A stretch of 50,305 nt of DNA. Origin: Bacteroides sp. (lineage in GTDB: Bacteria; Bacteroidota; Bacteroidia; Bacteroidales; Bacteroidaceae). The notes under the pieces are model-generated. The model made no database searches. It saw nothing but the letters and a program-made list of their open reading frames with translations, and had not been told where the DNA came from. The DNA lies in contig JASLIW010000045.1 in NCBI GenBank assembly GCA_030152865.1, positions 1 to 50,305 of the forward strand. Direction: 5' to 3'. The position numbers and the translations under genes are program-made. This document shows positions 1-7,529 of the stretch, one piece after another; position 1 is the stretch's first letter; every line of letters starts with the position of its first letter.

Positions 1-36
1 TTATCCATCTTCTCATCATTTGTGTTTGGTTGTAAG

Positions 37-915
37 CTATTTGTTAAAATTGAAAGTTTGTGAGCCAATGAGTGTGTCTTCTGTGAAGATATCTACGCGG
101 TAGCTTCCCGCATATAGGAACTCTTCGATATCCCAATATACTAACACTTGCTGTTCTTCACCATCGTACTCAATGTATTTTTTTATAGAATAAGGTAGCT
201 CTCTATTTTCATACCTAAAGGTTAGGCTCTCATCCTTTGTAAGTACGGTTTGATCGGGCTTGGTGATGCGTACATAGATAGTTCGTTCACCAGTTTGAGC
301 TGTGATGTTTTTGACAATCGTAAAGCCAATGTGGAACATCGTAGCATCTTTTATTCTTTTTGCTTTTTTGTCTCTCTTGTTTCTAGGTTCCATCCATATA
401 TTGGTGGCATCTAGTTGGGCAGCCAGTGATACTTGTTGATTGAGCTTCTTCTTTTCACTTGCCAATGAGCTAATTTGTCGTGAAGCTGTATTGTATTTTT
501 GAGTAACATTCTCAATGATTTTCTTCTGCTCCTGTGTGAGTCTGTTTAATGAGTCTATTTGGTTGACATAGCTGACCATCACACGGCGCAAAGTAGCCAA
601 CTCCTTCTTTAGTCTGCGAATCTCCAGGGCATTACTACTCTTTACTGTTCGTAGCTCTTCGAGTAGACGGTGTGTTTTGATTTGTTCTTTCTCTAAAAGA
701 TCAGCCAAAGAGTCATTGGTCACTGTCATCTGCAGCTCATCATATTGCTTAGCAAACACCGTGTATTCATTTTCGAGGTCTTCTTTTTCAAGTTCAAACC
801 CTTTTATTAATTCTATGTTCGTTTGTCTTTGACCAACAAATAGAAAAATAAATACCAGTAAGATAACGCTGATAATAGCTATTAAAATTATTAGTGTCTT
901 CGGGCTCTTTTTCAT
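37..915 (-). CDS. Membrane-anchored coiled-coil protein of unknown function
   Basis: The 292-residue product begins with a short basic stretch (MKKSPK) and one hydrophobic helix at about residues 8-28, so it is probably anchored in the inner membrane with most of the chain outside. Residues about 35-160 are rich in Glu, Lys, Leu and Gln in heptad-like spacing and should form a long coiled coil. The last 115 or so residues look like a compact beta-rich domain (alternating hydrophobic segments such as TIYVRIT and QVLVYWDI). I recognise no catalytic motif and no named family. It is monocistronic as far as the window shows and is transcribed divergently from malate dehydrogenase. The ATG at 913-915 is chosen because the basic-plus-hydrophobic N terminus follows directly and a TAnnTTTG element lies about 30 nt upstream. 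Its role is unknown; a structural or scaffolding envelope role is only inference. Confidence 0.8.
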   Translation of the reverse strand: MKKSPKTLIILIAIISVILLVFIFLFVGQRQTNIELIKGFELEKEDLENEYTVFAKQYDELQMTVTNDSLADLLEKEQIKTHRLLEELRTVKSSNALEIRRLKKELATLRRVMVSYVNQIDSLNRLTQEQKKIIENVTQKYNTASRQISSLASEKKKLNQQVSLAAQLDATNIWMEPRNKRDKKAKRIKDATMFHIGFTIVKNITAQTGERTIYVRITKPDQTVLTKDESLTFRYENRELPYSIKKYIEYDGEEQQVLVYWDIEEFLYAGSYRVDIFTEDTLIGSQTFNFNK

Positions 916-944
916 TTTATTTATAATTACCTTTAATATGATTA

Positions 945-952
945 CAAAAATA
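945..952 (-). promoter_or_regulatory. Putative -7 element for the coiled-coil gene
   Basis: The minus strand reads TATTTTTG here, matching the Bacteroidota -7 consensus TAnnTTTG, about 30 nt before the start codon at 915. I see no good -33 TTTG at the expected spacing. Confidence 0.4.
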
Positions 953-1029
953 GTCTTTTAATGAGATAGTAGTGGAAGATTTTGCTTAAAATTATTAAGG
1001 AAATATTTCCCTAATACAAAAGCAAATGT

Positions 1030-1037
1030 TATTTTTG
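1030..1037 (+). promoter_or_regulatory. Putative -7 element for mdh
   Basis: TATTTTTG matches TAnnTTTG and lies 71 nt upstream of the mdh start, giving a leader of about 65 nt. A -33 TTTG at 19-21 nt spacing is not evident. Confidence 0.45.
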
Positions 1038-1108
1038 TATAGCTATAGAGATAGAATAATAGTTTAATTACTATTTAGATACATATTTATAAACAAAAAC
1101 AGATTATT

Positions 1109-2032
1109 ATGTCAAAAGTAACCGTAGTAGGTGCAGGTAACGTAGGTGCTACTTGTGCAAATGTATTAGCCTTTAACGAAGTTGCAGACGAAGTTGTAAT
1201 GCTAGATGTTAAAGAAGGTGTTTCAGAAGGTAAAGCAATGGATATGATGCAAACTGCTCAATTGCTAGGCTTTGATACTACCATTGTAGGTTGCACCAAT
1301 GATTACGAAAAAACAGCAAACTCAGATGTTATCGTAATAACCTCTGGTATTCCACGTAAACCAGGTATGACACGTGAAGAGCTAGTAGGAGTAAATGCAG
1401 GTATCGTGAAATCAGTAGCAGAAAATGCACTTAAGTTTTCACCGAATGCAATCCTAGTGATTATTTCTAATCCTATGGATACCATGACTTACCTAGCACT
1501 TAAATCACTAGGTCTTCCTAAGAACCGTATCATCGGTATGGGTGGTGCTTTAGATAGCTCAAGATTTAAATACTTCCTATCACAAGCTCTAGAGTGTAAT
1601 GCGAATGAAGTAGAAGGTATGGTTATTGGTGGTCATGGCGATAAGACTATGATTCCTTTGACTCGCTTTGCTACTTACAAGGGTCTGCCTGTTACCAACT
1701 TCTTATCGGAAGAAAAACTAGATGAGATTGCAAAGTCAACAATGGTTGGTGGTGCTACTCTTACAGGTTTGCTAGGAACATCAGCTTGGTATGCTCCAGG
1801 CGCTGCAGGTGCATTTGTTGTTGAGTCTATTCTACACAACCAAAGAAAAATGATACCATGTTCTGTATTCTTAGAAGGTGAATATGGTGAAAAAGATGTT
1901 TGCTGTGGAGTTCCAGTAATCTTAGGTCGTAACGGTATTGAGGAAATAGTAGAACTACCATTGAACGAAGCAGAAAAAGAAGCATTTAAAGCTAGTGCAG
2001 CTGCAGTTCGTGCGGTAAACAGTAGTTTATAA
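1109..2032 (+). CDS. mdh: Malate dehydrogenase (LDH/MDH superfamily)
   Basis: This 307-residue enzyme should interconvert malate and oxaloacetate with NAD(H) in the cytoplasm. In fermenting Bacteroidales it supplies malate to fumarase in the reductive branch to succinate. The Rossmann fold starts at once: GAGNVG at residues 8-13, with Asp33 at the end of beta-2 expected to bind the NAD ribose. The substrate-arginine loop is seen as GIPRKPGMTR near residues 80-90, and the catalytic His lies in GGHGDKT near residue 175. The length is normal for the LDH-like bacterial MDH group (about 310). The gene stands alone, followed by a strong terminator. Lactate dehydrogenase is the main alternative within the superfamily, but the IPRKPGMTR loop with its extra Arg favours malate. 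Confidence 0.95.
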   Translation: MSKVTVVGAGNVGATCANVLAFNEVADEVVMLDVKEGVSEGKAMDMMQTAQLLGFDTTIVGCTNDYEKTANSDVIVITSGIPRKPGMTREELVGVNAGIVKSVAENALKFSPNAILVIISNPMDTMTYLALKSLGLPKNRIIGMGGALDSSRFKYFLSQALECNANEVEGMVIGGHGDKTMIPLTRFATYKGLPVTNFLSEEKLDEIAKSTMVGGATLTGLLGTSAWYAPGAAGAFVVESILHNQRKMIPCSVFLEGEYGEKDVCCGVPVILGRNGIEEIVELPLNEAEKEAFKASAAAVRAVNSSL

Positions 2033-2079
2033 TCAAACGATTAACAGAATAAGTTAATTGTATTTAGTTATATGGATGG

Positions 2080-2112
2080 AGAAGGGCTTGCTTAGGCAAG
2101 CCCTTCTTATAT
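2080..2112 (+). terminator. Rho-independent terminator after mdh
   Basis: A perfect 12-bp stem (AGAAGGGCTTGC, loop TTAG, GCAAGCCCTTCT) is followed by a short T-rich tail. It separates mdh from the convergent GT39 gene. Confidence 0.8.
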
Positions 2113-2160
2113 TTATACAGGTGTAGCAGTAGCTAGCTTTTTGCAATAGTGTTACAAGAT

Positions 2161-3783
2161 TTACTTGAGTTCAATCAAATTGACCTCTTTGACTAGTTCT
2201 GGATTGTACCTTTTACTCTCTTCTTGACGCCAATTATTATCATACTTGCCAATGGGTGTAATTTTAAACAACTCAGCTGGCAAGAAACTTTCTACAGGTT
2301 TTGTACTTACTAAAATAAAAGGACATTTCAGTTGTAGACTGTCTAGGTGGCTCAAATCTAGAGGACGAATGATTCGATTGGACTCGTAAACTAACTCCAT
2401 ACGTAGAAACTCCTCTTGTGGATGGTAAAAAGGGTATGGATTCAGTGCCTCTACTCCGCGTAGCTCTCTGATACTATGCCTATCTGAATTAATAAAAACA
2501 CGTTTAGCAGGGATAAGAGCTAAGGTGGTTACCACTACCATAGCTAGTAAAAGTGTATTAAACACGCTCATATACTCCACCCGCTTCTTGATTATAGCGC
2601 TAATGAGTAGCGCGGCTAATACTAAAAATAGAATGGATAGGCTACTATATAAATAGACTCCAATCAAGTTCTGTTTATAGGCTATAAAATAAAGAAGAGC
2701 AGGTATGGCAAGAAAGACAATAATCAAGATACCTGTATTTAGCTTAAAGATCTGTTTATCCCATTTTGATTTAAATTTACAATGAAGAAGGTACTCCCAG
2801 TAGGCTCCTAGATTCATAGCACCTGGAATAAGAATAGGAAGCAGATACCTTGTTTTCTTTTCAGGAACTAAGGATAGGAGTAGAAGTACTGCTAGCGTCC
2901 AAACCAAAAAGAAGCGTGCACTCTTGCTTTGCTTAAAGGACTTTGCAAAGATAGCATAGAGTAGGGCGGTGATCCAAAATAGACTCCATATACCAGACTC
3001 CACAAAAAAGAGCTTGTAGTAATGCCAAGGTCTCACATTGTGTCCACCCCAGGCTGCACTTTCTTTTTGTGCTACAAACTGCAGGTGTTGATGCTCATGA
3101 ATAAAAACATAAAGTGGCCAAGTCCCACTAATCACAAGTGTAATAAGTAGCGTAGCACAGATTGGCTTCCATTTGTTTTTTAGAACTGGGCGATAACAAT
3201 AAAAGTATGCTATTAAGAAAGGTAAAAGTAAAGCAAAAAACGAAACAGGTCCTTTAGCTAGAAAGGATAAGCCCCAAAACACGCCTGTCCAGACAAAGGG
3301 AAGGTAACTAATACGCTCCTGCTTAAGCCCTCGAATAAAGAAGTAGATACCACCAAGCATAAAGCTATGGCAGTAGATGTCCCAAGTGGCATTTCTGGAC
3401 ATCATAATGATGGCATAAGAAGAGACTAGCACTGCTGCAGAAAGAAAAGCCTGTCGTTTGCGCTGGCTCATTTCATAGACCACCCCATAGACAAAAACCA
3501 TCAGTAACATACCAGCTAAACCCGTTGCCACACGTTGAGCTGCTAAGCTACCTGTAAAGATATGCTCAACGGCAGCTGCTATCCATGTAGGTAAGGGCGG
3601 TTTTTCTAGGCGTAGCTCCCCATTCATGGTAGGGATAAGGTAATTACCTGTAGCCACCATCTCTTGTGCTGTGGCTAGATTCCTAGATTCCATATAGTCA
3701 GCAGGGATGGCTGTGTTGTTGGCAAAAAATAGAAACGATGCCAAGATCAGTAAAAGAAGAAAATGTACCTTATCTGTTTTCAT
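2161..3783 (-). CDS. ArnT/PMT-like GT39 family integral-membrane glycosyltransferase
   Basis: The 540-residue protein has about a dozen hydrophobic helices and the N-terminal signature of the GT39/GT83 superfamily (ArnT, PMT, Rgt-type enzymes): an acidic residue after the first helix (MESRN, Glu32), then a NGELRLEKPPLPTW segment at about residues 54-67. Family members take a sugar from a polyprenyl-phosphate donor and add it, on the periplasmic face, to lipid A, LPS core or protein. The C-terminal 100 residues are less hydrophobic and probably periplasmic. It is the last gene of a four-gene minus-strand operon and overlaps the epimerase gene by 14 nt, so translation is coupled. With a GT2 synthase and a UDP-GlcA 4-epimerase-like gene upstream, a galacturonic or glucuronic acid donor is more likely than aminoarabinose, because no ArnA or ArnB gene is present. 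The acceptor is unknown. Confidence 0.85.
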   Translation of the reverse strand: MKTDKVHFLLLLILASFLFFANNTAIPADYMESRNLATAQEMVATGNYLIPTMNGELRLEKPPLPTWIAAAVEHIFTGSLAAQRVATGLAGMLLMVFVYGVVYEMSQRKRQAFLSAAVLVSSYAIIMMSRNATWDIYCHSFMLGGIYFFIRGLKQERISYLPFVWTGVFWGLSFLAKGPVSFFALLLPFLIAYFYCYRPVLKNKWKPICATLLITLVISGTWPLYVFIHEHQHLQFVAQKESAAWGGHNVRPWHYYKLFFVESGIWSLFWITALLYAIFAKSFKQSKSARFFLVWTLAVLLLLSLVPEKKTRYLLPILIPGAMNLGAYWEYLLHCKFKSKWDKQIFKLNTGILIIVFLAIPALLYFIAYKQNLIGVYLYSSLSILFLVLAALLISAIIKKRVEYMSVFNTLLLAMVVVTTLALIPAKRVFINSDRHSIRELRGVEALNPYPFYHPQEEFLRMELVYESNRIIRPLDLSHLDSLQLKCPFILVSTKPVESFLPAELFKITPIGKYDNNWRQEESKRYNPELVKEVNLIELK

Positions 3784-4783
3784 AATAAGAAATAAACCAG
3801 TTGTAAAATGCTTGTATTCCCTCTTCTAAATCGGTTGAGGGAGAGTAGTGAAACTCCTTTTGTAGAGCAGACGTATCTGCATAAGTTGTGTGTACATCGC
3901 CAGCCTGCATAGGTAAGTACTCCTTGATAGCCTTCTTATTCATTACTTTTTCGATAGTAGAGATAAAATCCATAAGAGGCACAGGAGCTGCATGCCCTAT
4001 GTTATAAACAGCATGTGGTGTGGCCGTATGAGGTGGTCTATCCATCACTCGGACTATACCCTCTACAATGTCGTCAATATAGGTGAAATCTCGGGAGAGC
4101 TTACCTTGGTTGAAAATCTGAATCGGCTTGCCATCATAAATAGACTTCATAAAGATAAAAGGAGCCATATTAGTCCTGCCCCAAGGTCCATATACGGTAA
4201 AAAAGCGTAAGCCTGTAGCAGGAATCCCAAACAGTGAGCTGTATGAGTAAGCCATTAGTTCGTTCGACTTTTTTGTCGCTGCATACAAGCTCATGGGTTG
4301 ATCTGTTTTATCACTTTCAGCATAGGGTGTTTTGGTATTGGCTCCGTACACACTACTTGAGCTGGCATAAAGCAGGTGTTGTACAGGATAGTTTCGGCAA
4401 CACTCTAATATATTATGGAAGCCAATCAGGTTTGACTCAATATATACTTGTGGAAAGTCAATCGAGGTGCGTACACCTGCTTGTGCACCTAGATTACAAA
4501 CAATATGAAACTGTTCTTGCTTGAAAAGCTGGCTTAGACTATCTAAATCGCTTAAATCGAGCTTGATAAAGCGATAGTTTGAGAGCTTGGTGGACTTATA
4601 AAAGTTATTGTACTCAAGGTCTGTCTCCTTGATTCCTTGGTATTTTAGACGATCAAGTTTGAGCTTTCCATCACTAAACTCATTGAGGTTGTCTAAGCCA
4701 ACCAAGTCGTGACCTTTTTTGTGCAAGGCATGTAATAAATGAGTACCTATAAAGCCTGCTGCACCTGTAATTAGTATTTTCAT
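3770..4783 (-). CDS. NAD-dependent sugar-nucleotide epimerase, probably UDP-glucuronate 4-epimerase
   Basis: This 337-residue protein is an extended short-chain dehydrogenase/reductase. It has the GxxGxxG motif GAAGFIG at residues 7-13, an acidic NAD-binding residue at Asp31, the Ser-rich strand SSSSVYG at 141-147 and the catalytic pair Tyr167-xxx-Lys171. The segment VYGPWGRTNMAPF near residue 200 is typical of UDP-glucuronate 4-epimerases (CapI/GAE type), which convert UDP-GlcA to UDP-GalA; this assignment rests on memory of the family, not on alignment. Expected to be cytoplasmic. It starts inside an ATGA junction with the end of the upstream LAB_N gene and overlaps the downstream GT39 gene by 14 nt, so all three should be translated in concert. 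UDP-glucose 4-epimerase or another nucleotide-sugar epimerase remains possible. Confidence 0.85.
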   Translation of the reverse strand: MKILITGAAGFIGTHLLHALHKKGHDLVGLDNLNEFSDGKLKLDRLKYQGIKETDLEYNNFYKSTKLSNYRFIKLDLSDLDSLSQLFKQEQFHIVCNLGAQAGVRTSIDFPQVYIESNLIGFHNILECCRNYPVQHLLYASSSSVYGANTKTPYAESDKTDQPMSLYAATKKSNELMAYSYSSLFGIPATGLRFFTVYGPWGRTNMAPFIFMKSIYDGKPIQIFNQGKLSRDFTYIDDIVEGIVRVMDRPPHTATPHAVYNIGHAAPVPLMDFISTIEKVMNKKAIKEYLPMQAGDVHTTYADTSALQKEFHYSPSTDLEEGIQAFYNWFISYYENR

Positions 4784-5457
4784 AAGTTCGATTTGTTGTT
4801 TTTTCTGTAACTCATCTCAATGAAGATATTCCGAATATAAATAAACCAACCCGTTAATTGCCCTAATATCAGTATAATATCTGATCGGATGAAGCCATAA
4901 AGAATAATGATTGAAGAACCTATTAGGCTAATCCACCAAAAGCCCAAAGGTAAGATCGACTCTTTTTTGTAAGCTGAATAAACGATTTGATAGACAAATC
5001 GCAGGGTAAAAATAGCTTGACCCAGCGAGCCAAACAAGAGTAGTGCAATGGGGATATCTTTGTTTTGGAATAAAGTCTCTGTTATAGCTGCTCCTGAGAG
5101 TATAAGGCCCATTACGGCACATAGAGGAGTAACAAGAAGTATGCCCTGAAGTATGGCTGGGAGTTTACGCCATGAGCCTTGGAGTTTTATATTCCAAAGA
5201 TAAATATAGTAGGCTATGAATTGTCCAAAAATGATAGCGAAGTCGGCACGGAGCCATCCGTATACAAAAAACAAGTAGGACCCAATGATACTAAACACCC
5301 AAAAAACAAGTGGAGAAACTACTTTTTTGGCCTTTTCAGATAATATCCACTGAACTAAAATTCTGCCAGCGAAAAAAAGTTGACCTAAAAAGCCGATGCA
5401 GAGTATAACAAACTCATTTGGGTTTTCAGGTAAGAATTGGTGTAGAAGCTCCTTCAT
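4780..5457 (-). CDS. Membrane protein with two tandem LAB_N (lipid-A-disaccharide synthase N-terminal) domains
   Basis: The 225-residue protein is almost wholly hydrophobic and is built from two copies of the same unit. Copy 1 (about residues 15-95) has GFLGQLFFAGRILVQW, then PLVFWVFSIIGSYLFFVYGW, then IIFGQFIAYYIYLWNI. Copy 2 (about 140-215) has GSLGQAIFTLRFVYQI, PLGFWWISLIGSSIIILYG and LILGQLTGWFIYIRNI. This G-Q / R-Q / PxxFW / G-Q pattern is the LAB_N domain, found at the N terminus of some LpxB proteins and as small stand-alone membrane proteins next to polyprenyl-phosphate sugar transferases. No LpxB catalytic domain is present. Its place between a GT2 and a GT39 gene suggests a role in handling a lipid-linked sugar, possibly flipping, but this is inference. 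Stop and next start overlap as ATGA. Confidence 0.85.
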   Translation of the reverse strand: MKELLHQFLPENPNEFVILCIGFLGQLFFAGRILVQWILSEKAKKVVSPLVFWVFSIIGSYLFFVYGWLRADFAIIFGQFIAYYIYLWNIKLQGSWRKLPAILQGILLVTPLCAVMGLILSGAAITETLFQNKDIPIALLLFGSLGQAIFTLRFVYQIVYSAYKKESILPLGFWWISLIGSSIIILYGFIRSDIILILGQLTGWFIYIRNIFIEMSYRKNNKSNL

Positions 5458-5469
5458 AAGCTAGATGCA

Positions 5470-6210
5470 TTAGAGGTTGTGTTCGGATATTTTGGTGTTA
5501 ATAAGCCTTTTCTTCATCCAACGATAAGCAAAACAATCTACAAAAGGACCCCAGAGTCTGTTCCATAGGTGGTATTTGGAGATCCCAGCTTGTCTGGGGT
5601 AGTGTCTAACAGCTAGCTCTTTGTAGCTTCCGCCCATCATTAGTGTCAATGCAGGGAAAAAGCGGTGTAAGCCTGTAAACATCGGTAGTTTTTTAGCTAA
5701 GTCACTATGTAGAATCTTCAATGGACAGCCCGTATCTGTTGCCCCGTCTTTAGTCATGGCTCTTCGAAATGAGTTGGCTATTTTAGATTGAAGCTTTTTA
5801 AAGAAGGTGTCTTTTCGATTGGCTCGAACTCCTGTCACAAGTTGATAATCCTTTGTGTAGTCTAGCAAGAGGTTAAAATCTTCAGGATCTGTTTGTAAAT
5901 CTGCATCGATATAGCCTACTAGTGGAGATTCTACAACATCAAAGCCTGCTTTTAAGGCCGCACTAAGCCCGCTGTTTTGAGCTAAACTAATATAATAGAA
6001 GTGTTGTTCTTGTTGGCATAATTTTTGGATGGCCTCTTTACTTCCATCGGTTGATCCATCATTTATCAGTAGTATGGCTGTCTTTACTTTTGCTTTGGGC
6101 AAGAACTCGCTAAGTTTATTTCCCAGAGAGGACAGGCTTTCAATCTCATTGAAAATAGGTACTAGAATGGTTAGTTCATAGTGACTTGTGTGGTTTGCTT
6201 TTGTATTCAT
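5470..6210 (-). CDS. GT2 family glycosyltransferase, polyprenyl-phosphate sugar synthase type
   Basis: The 246-residue protein has the GT-A fold motifs of the DPM1/ArnC/RgtE group: ILVPIFNEIESL at about residues 15-26, NDGSTDGS at 50-57, and the metal-binding DAD at 102-104 followed by LQTDPED. Enzymes of this group move a sugar from a nucleotide donor to polyprenyl phosphate on the cytoplasmic face. Unlike ArnC (about 320 residues with two C-terminal membrane helices) this protein ends without obvious membrane helices, so it is probably a peripheral enzyme, perhaps docked on the adjacent LAB_N membrane protein. It is the first gene of the operon, 12 nt before the LAB_N gene, with a TAnnTTTG element just upstream. 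The predicted donor, from the epimerase in the operon, is UDP-GalA or UDP-GlcA. Confidence 0.88.
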   Translation of the reverse strand: MNTKANHTSHYELTILVPIFNEIESLSSLGNKLSEFLPKAKVKTAILLINDGSTDGSKEAIQKLCQQEQHFYYISLAQNSGLSAALKAGFDVVESPLVGYIDADLQTDPEDFNLLLDYTKDYQLVTGVRANRKDTFFKKLQSKIANSFRRAMTKDGATDTGCPLKILHSDLAKKLPMFTGLHRFFPALTLMMGGSYKELAVRHYPRQAGISKYHLWNRLWGPFVDCFAYRWMKKRLINTKISEHNL

Positions 6211-6236
6211 TCTTCTGAAAACTCAATATTAGATTA

Positions 6237-6244
6237 CAAATATA
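6237..6244 (-). promoter_or_regulatory. Putative -7 element of the GT2-LAB_N-epimerase-GT39 operon
   Basis: The minus strand reads TATATTTG (TAnnTTTG), 27 nt before the GT2 start. No convincing -33 is seen. The rest of the 269-base gap up to MscS is A+T-rich, with no other feature I can support. Confidence 0.45.
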
Positions 6245-6479
6245 GGTAATCACTGAAATATACGGCATAAAAGTTGGCGTTCATTTTATTTAGTATGAAG
6301 GAGTTTGCCAAATCTATATGAGTTAGTGGGTGTTCTTTTATACCCTAAAAAATGTTTATAATTATATTTTTCATACCTAGACAAACAATGGAGCCGAAAC
6401 TCTGTTGTAATAGCTAAGGTTAGTTGTTATACAAATAGGATTCAATTATACACAGATATTTTTTAATTAAGGTTTGTTT

Positions 6480-7379
6480 ATGTTTTTATTAAATGTATTG
6501 AGCACAGCGAGTGAGGCTGTGGCCGAAGTAGCGGAAGGAGTAAGTAAAGTAGCAGGTGTGAGTATAGATCATGCCCCCGATTACATGAATGAGTTCATTC
6601 GTTTCTTAGTAAAAGGAGGAGAGAAAATACTTATTGCTACGCTTATCTTTATAATAGGTAAGTTCTTAATCAGTTTAATCAAGCGTTTGGCCAGACGCTT
6701 TATGAGAAATAGAAAGGTAGATCCAGGTGTAAAGAGCTTTTTGATGAGCTTACTCAACATTCTATTGGTCACCTTATTAATAATAACAGTAATTAGTGCA
6801 CTAGGTATTAACACTACTTCCTTTGCTGCTCTATTAGCCTCTGCAGGTGTGGCTATAGGTATGGCTCTCTCGGGCAATCTACAAAACTTTGCTGGTGGAG
6901 TTGTTATTTTATTGTTTAGACCCTATAAGGTGGGAGATTATATCGATGCACAAGGAGTCTCAGGTACTGTGCGAGAAATTCAAATTTTCCATACCGTAAT
7001 TAGTACCCCTGATAATAAAGAAATATTTATACCTAATGGTTCGTTAAGTAGTGGAGTGATAACAAATGTCAACTCTTTGGAACGAAGACGTGCTGAGTGG
7101 CTTGTTGCTGTTGAATATGGAGTACCCTATGATGAGGTGGTTCGTGCATTTACCGAAATCGTTGATGCAGATGAGCGCATTCTAAAAGATTCGGCCCCTT
7201 CTATCGTCTTAAAGGAGCTAGGTGATAATGGTGTTATATACCGAGTTAGAGCGTGGGTAAACACACCCGACTACTGGGATGTATTCTTTGACATCAATAA
7301 GAAAATCTATGCTGATTTCAATGAAAAAGGTATTGGTTTTCCTTTCCCACAGCTTACTATTCACAAAGGAGATGCTTGA
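6480..7379 (+). CDS. mscS: Small-conductance mechanosensitive channel, MscS family
   Basis: This 299-residue inner-membrane protein should release solutes on hypo-osmotic shock. After a short amphipathic N terminus there are membrane helices at about residues 40-60 and 80-105. The pore-lining TM3 follows, with the glycine/alanine-rich run GVAIGMALSGNLQNFAGG typical of MscS, then the hinge RPYKVGDYI and the beta domain (FIPNGSLSSGVITN), with an alpha/beta C-terminal domain ending FPFPQLTIHKG. All are at the expected spacing for an E. coli MscS-sized channel (286 residues). A TTG at 6474 is in frame two codons earlier, but I choose the ATG at 6480 as the ordinary start. It is followed by its own terminator, so it is probably monocistronic. 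Confidence 0.92.
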   Translation: MFLLNVLSTASEAVAEVAEGVSKVAGVSIDHAPDYMNEFIRFLVKGGEKILIATLIFIIGKFLISLIKRLARRFMRNRKVDPGVKSFLMSLLNILLVTLLIITVISALGINTTSFAALLASAGVAIGMALSGNLQNFAGGVVILLFRPYKVGDYIDAQGVSGTVREIQIFHTVISTPDNKEIFIPNGSLSSGVITNVNSLERRRAEWLVAVEYGVPYDEVVRAFTEIVDADERILKDSAPSIVLKELGDNGVIYRVRAWVNTPDYWDVFFDINKKIYADFNEKGIGFPFPQLTIHKGDA

Positions 7380-7401
7380 GCAGTCAAGTATTTGTAATAT
7401 G

Positions 7402-7429
7402 AAAAGGAGGTCTATACCTCCTTTTTTTT
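7402..7429 (+). terminator. Rho-independent terminator after mscS
   Basis: A 10-bp stem (AAAAGGAGGT, loop CTAT, ACCTCCTTTT) runs into eight consecutive T residues. Confidence 0.85.
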
Positions 7430-7478
7430 GTATTCGCTATCTGTTAGTTGATTCTGTCCCGATCAAATAGATGAAAGA

Positions 7479-7511
7479 TTTGTTTATTTAGATATAATCT
7501 AAGTACTTTTA
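7479..7511 (+). promoter_or_regulatory. Putative promoter with internal dyad, upstream of the AraC/HMA regulator
   Basis: TTTG at 7479-7482 is followed 21 nt later by TACTTTTA at 7504-7511, a near match to TTTG-N19/21-TAnnTTTG (last base differs). Between them lies a perfect inverted repeat TTAGAT-ATA-ATCTAA (7488-7502). Its position between -33 and -7 is what one expects of an operator, perhaps for autoregulation. The site call is inference. Confidence 0.4.
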
Positions 7512-7529
7512 GATTTTAATAGGAGAAAG

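Noticed and set aside
1..19. Two overlapping minus-strand ATG codons (14-19) that might start a gene running off the left edge (MMRRWI).
   Set aside because: Only six codons are visible, too few to support a coding call, though it is a plausible place for a downstream gene.
3992..4524. Plus-strand open frames opposite the epimerase gene.
   Set aside because: They are shadows of the epimerase frame, with no family motif and no promoter.
2161..6210. The envelope operon considered as a classical arn (aminoarabinose) locus.
   Set aside because: ArnA and ArnB (formyltransferase/decarboxylase and aminotransferase) are missing; only family-level likeness to ArnC and ArnT remains.
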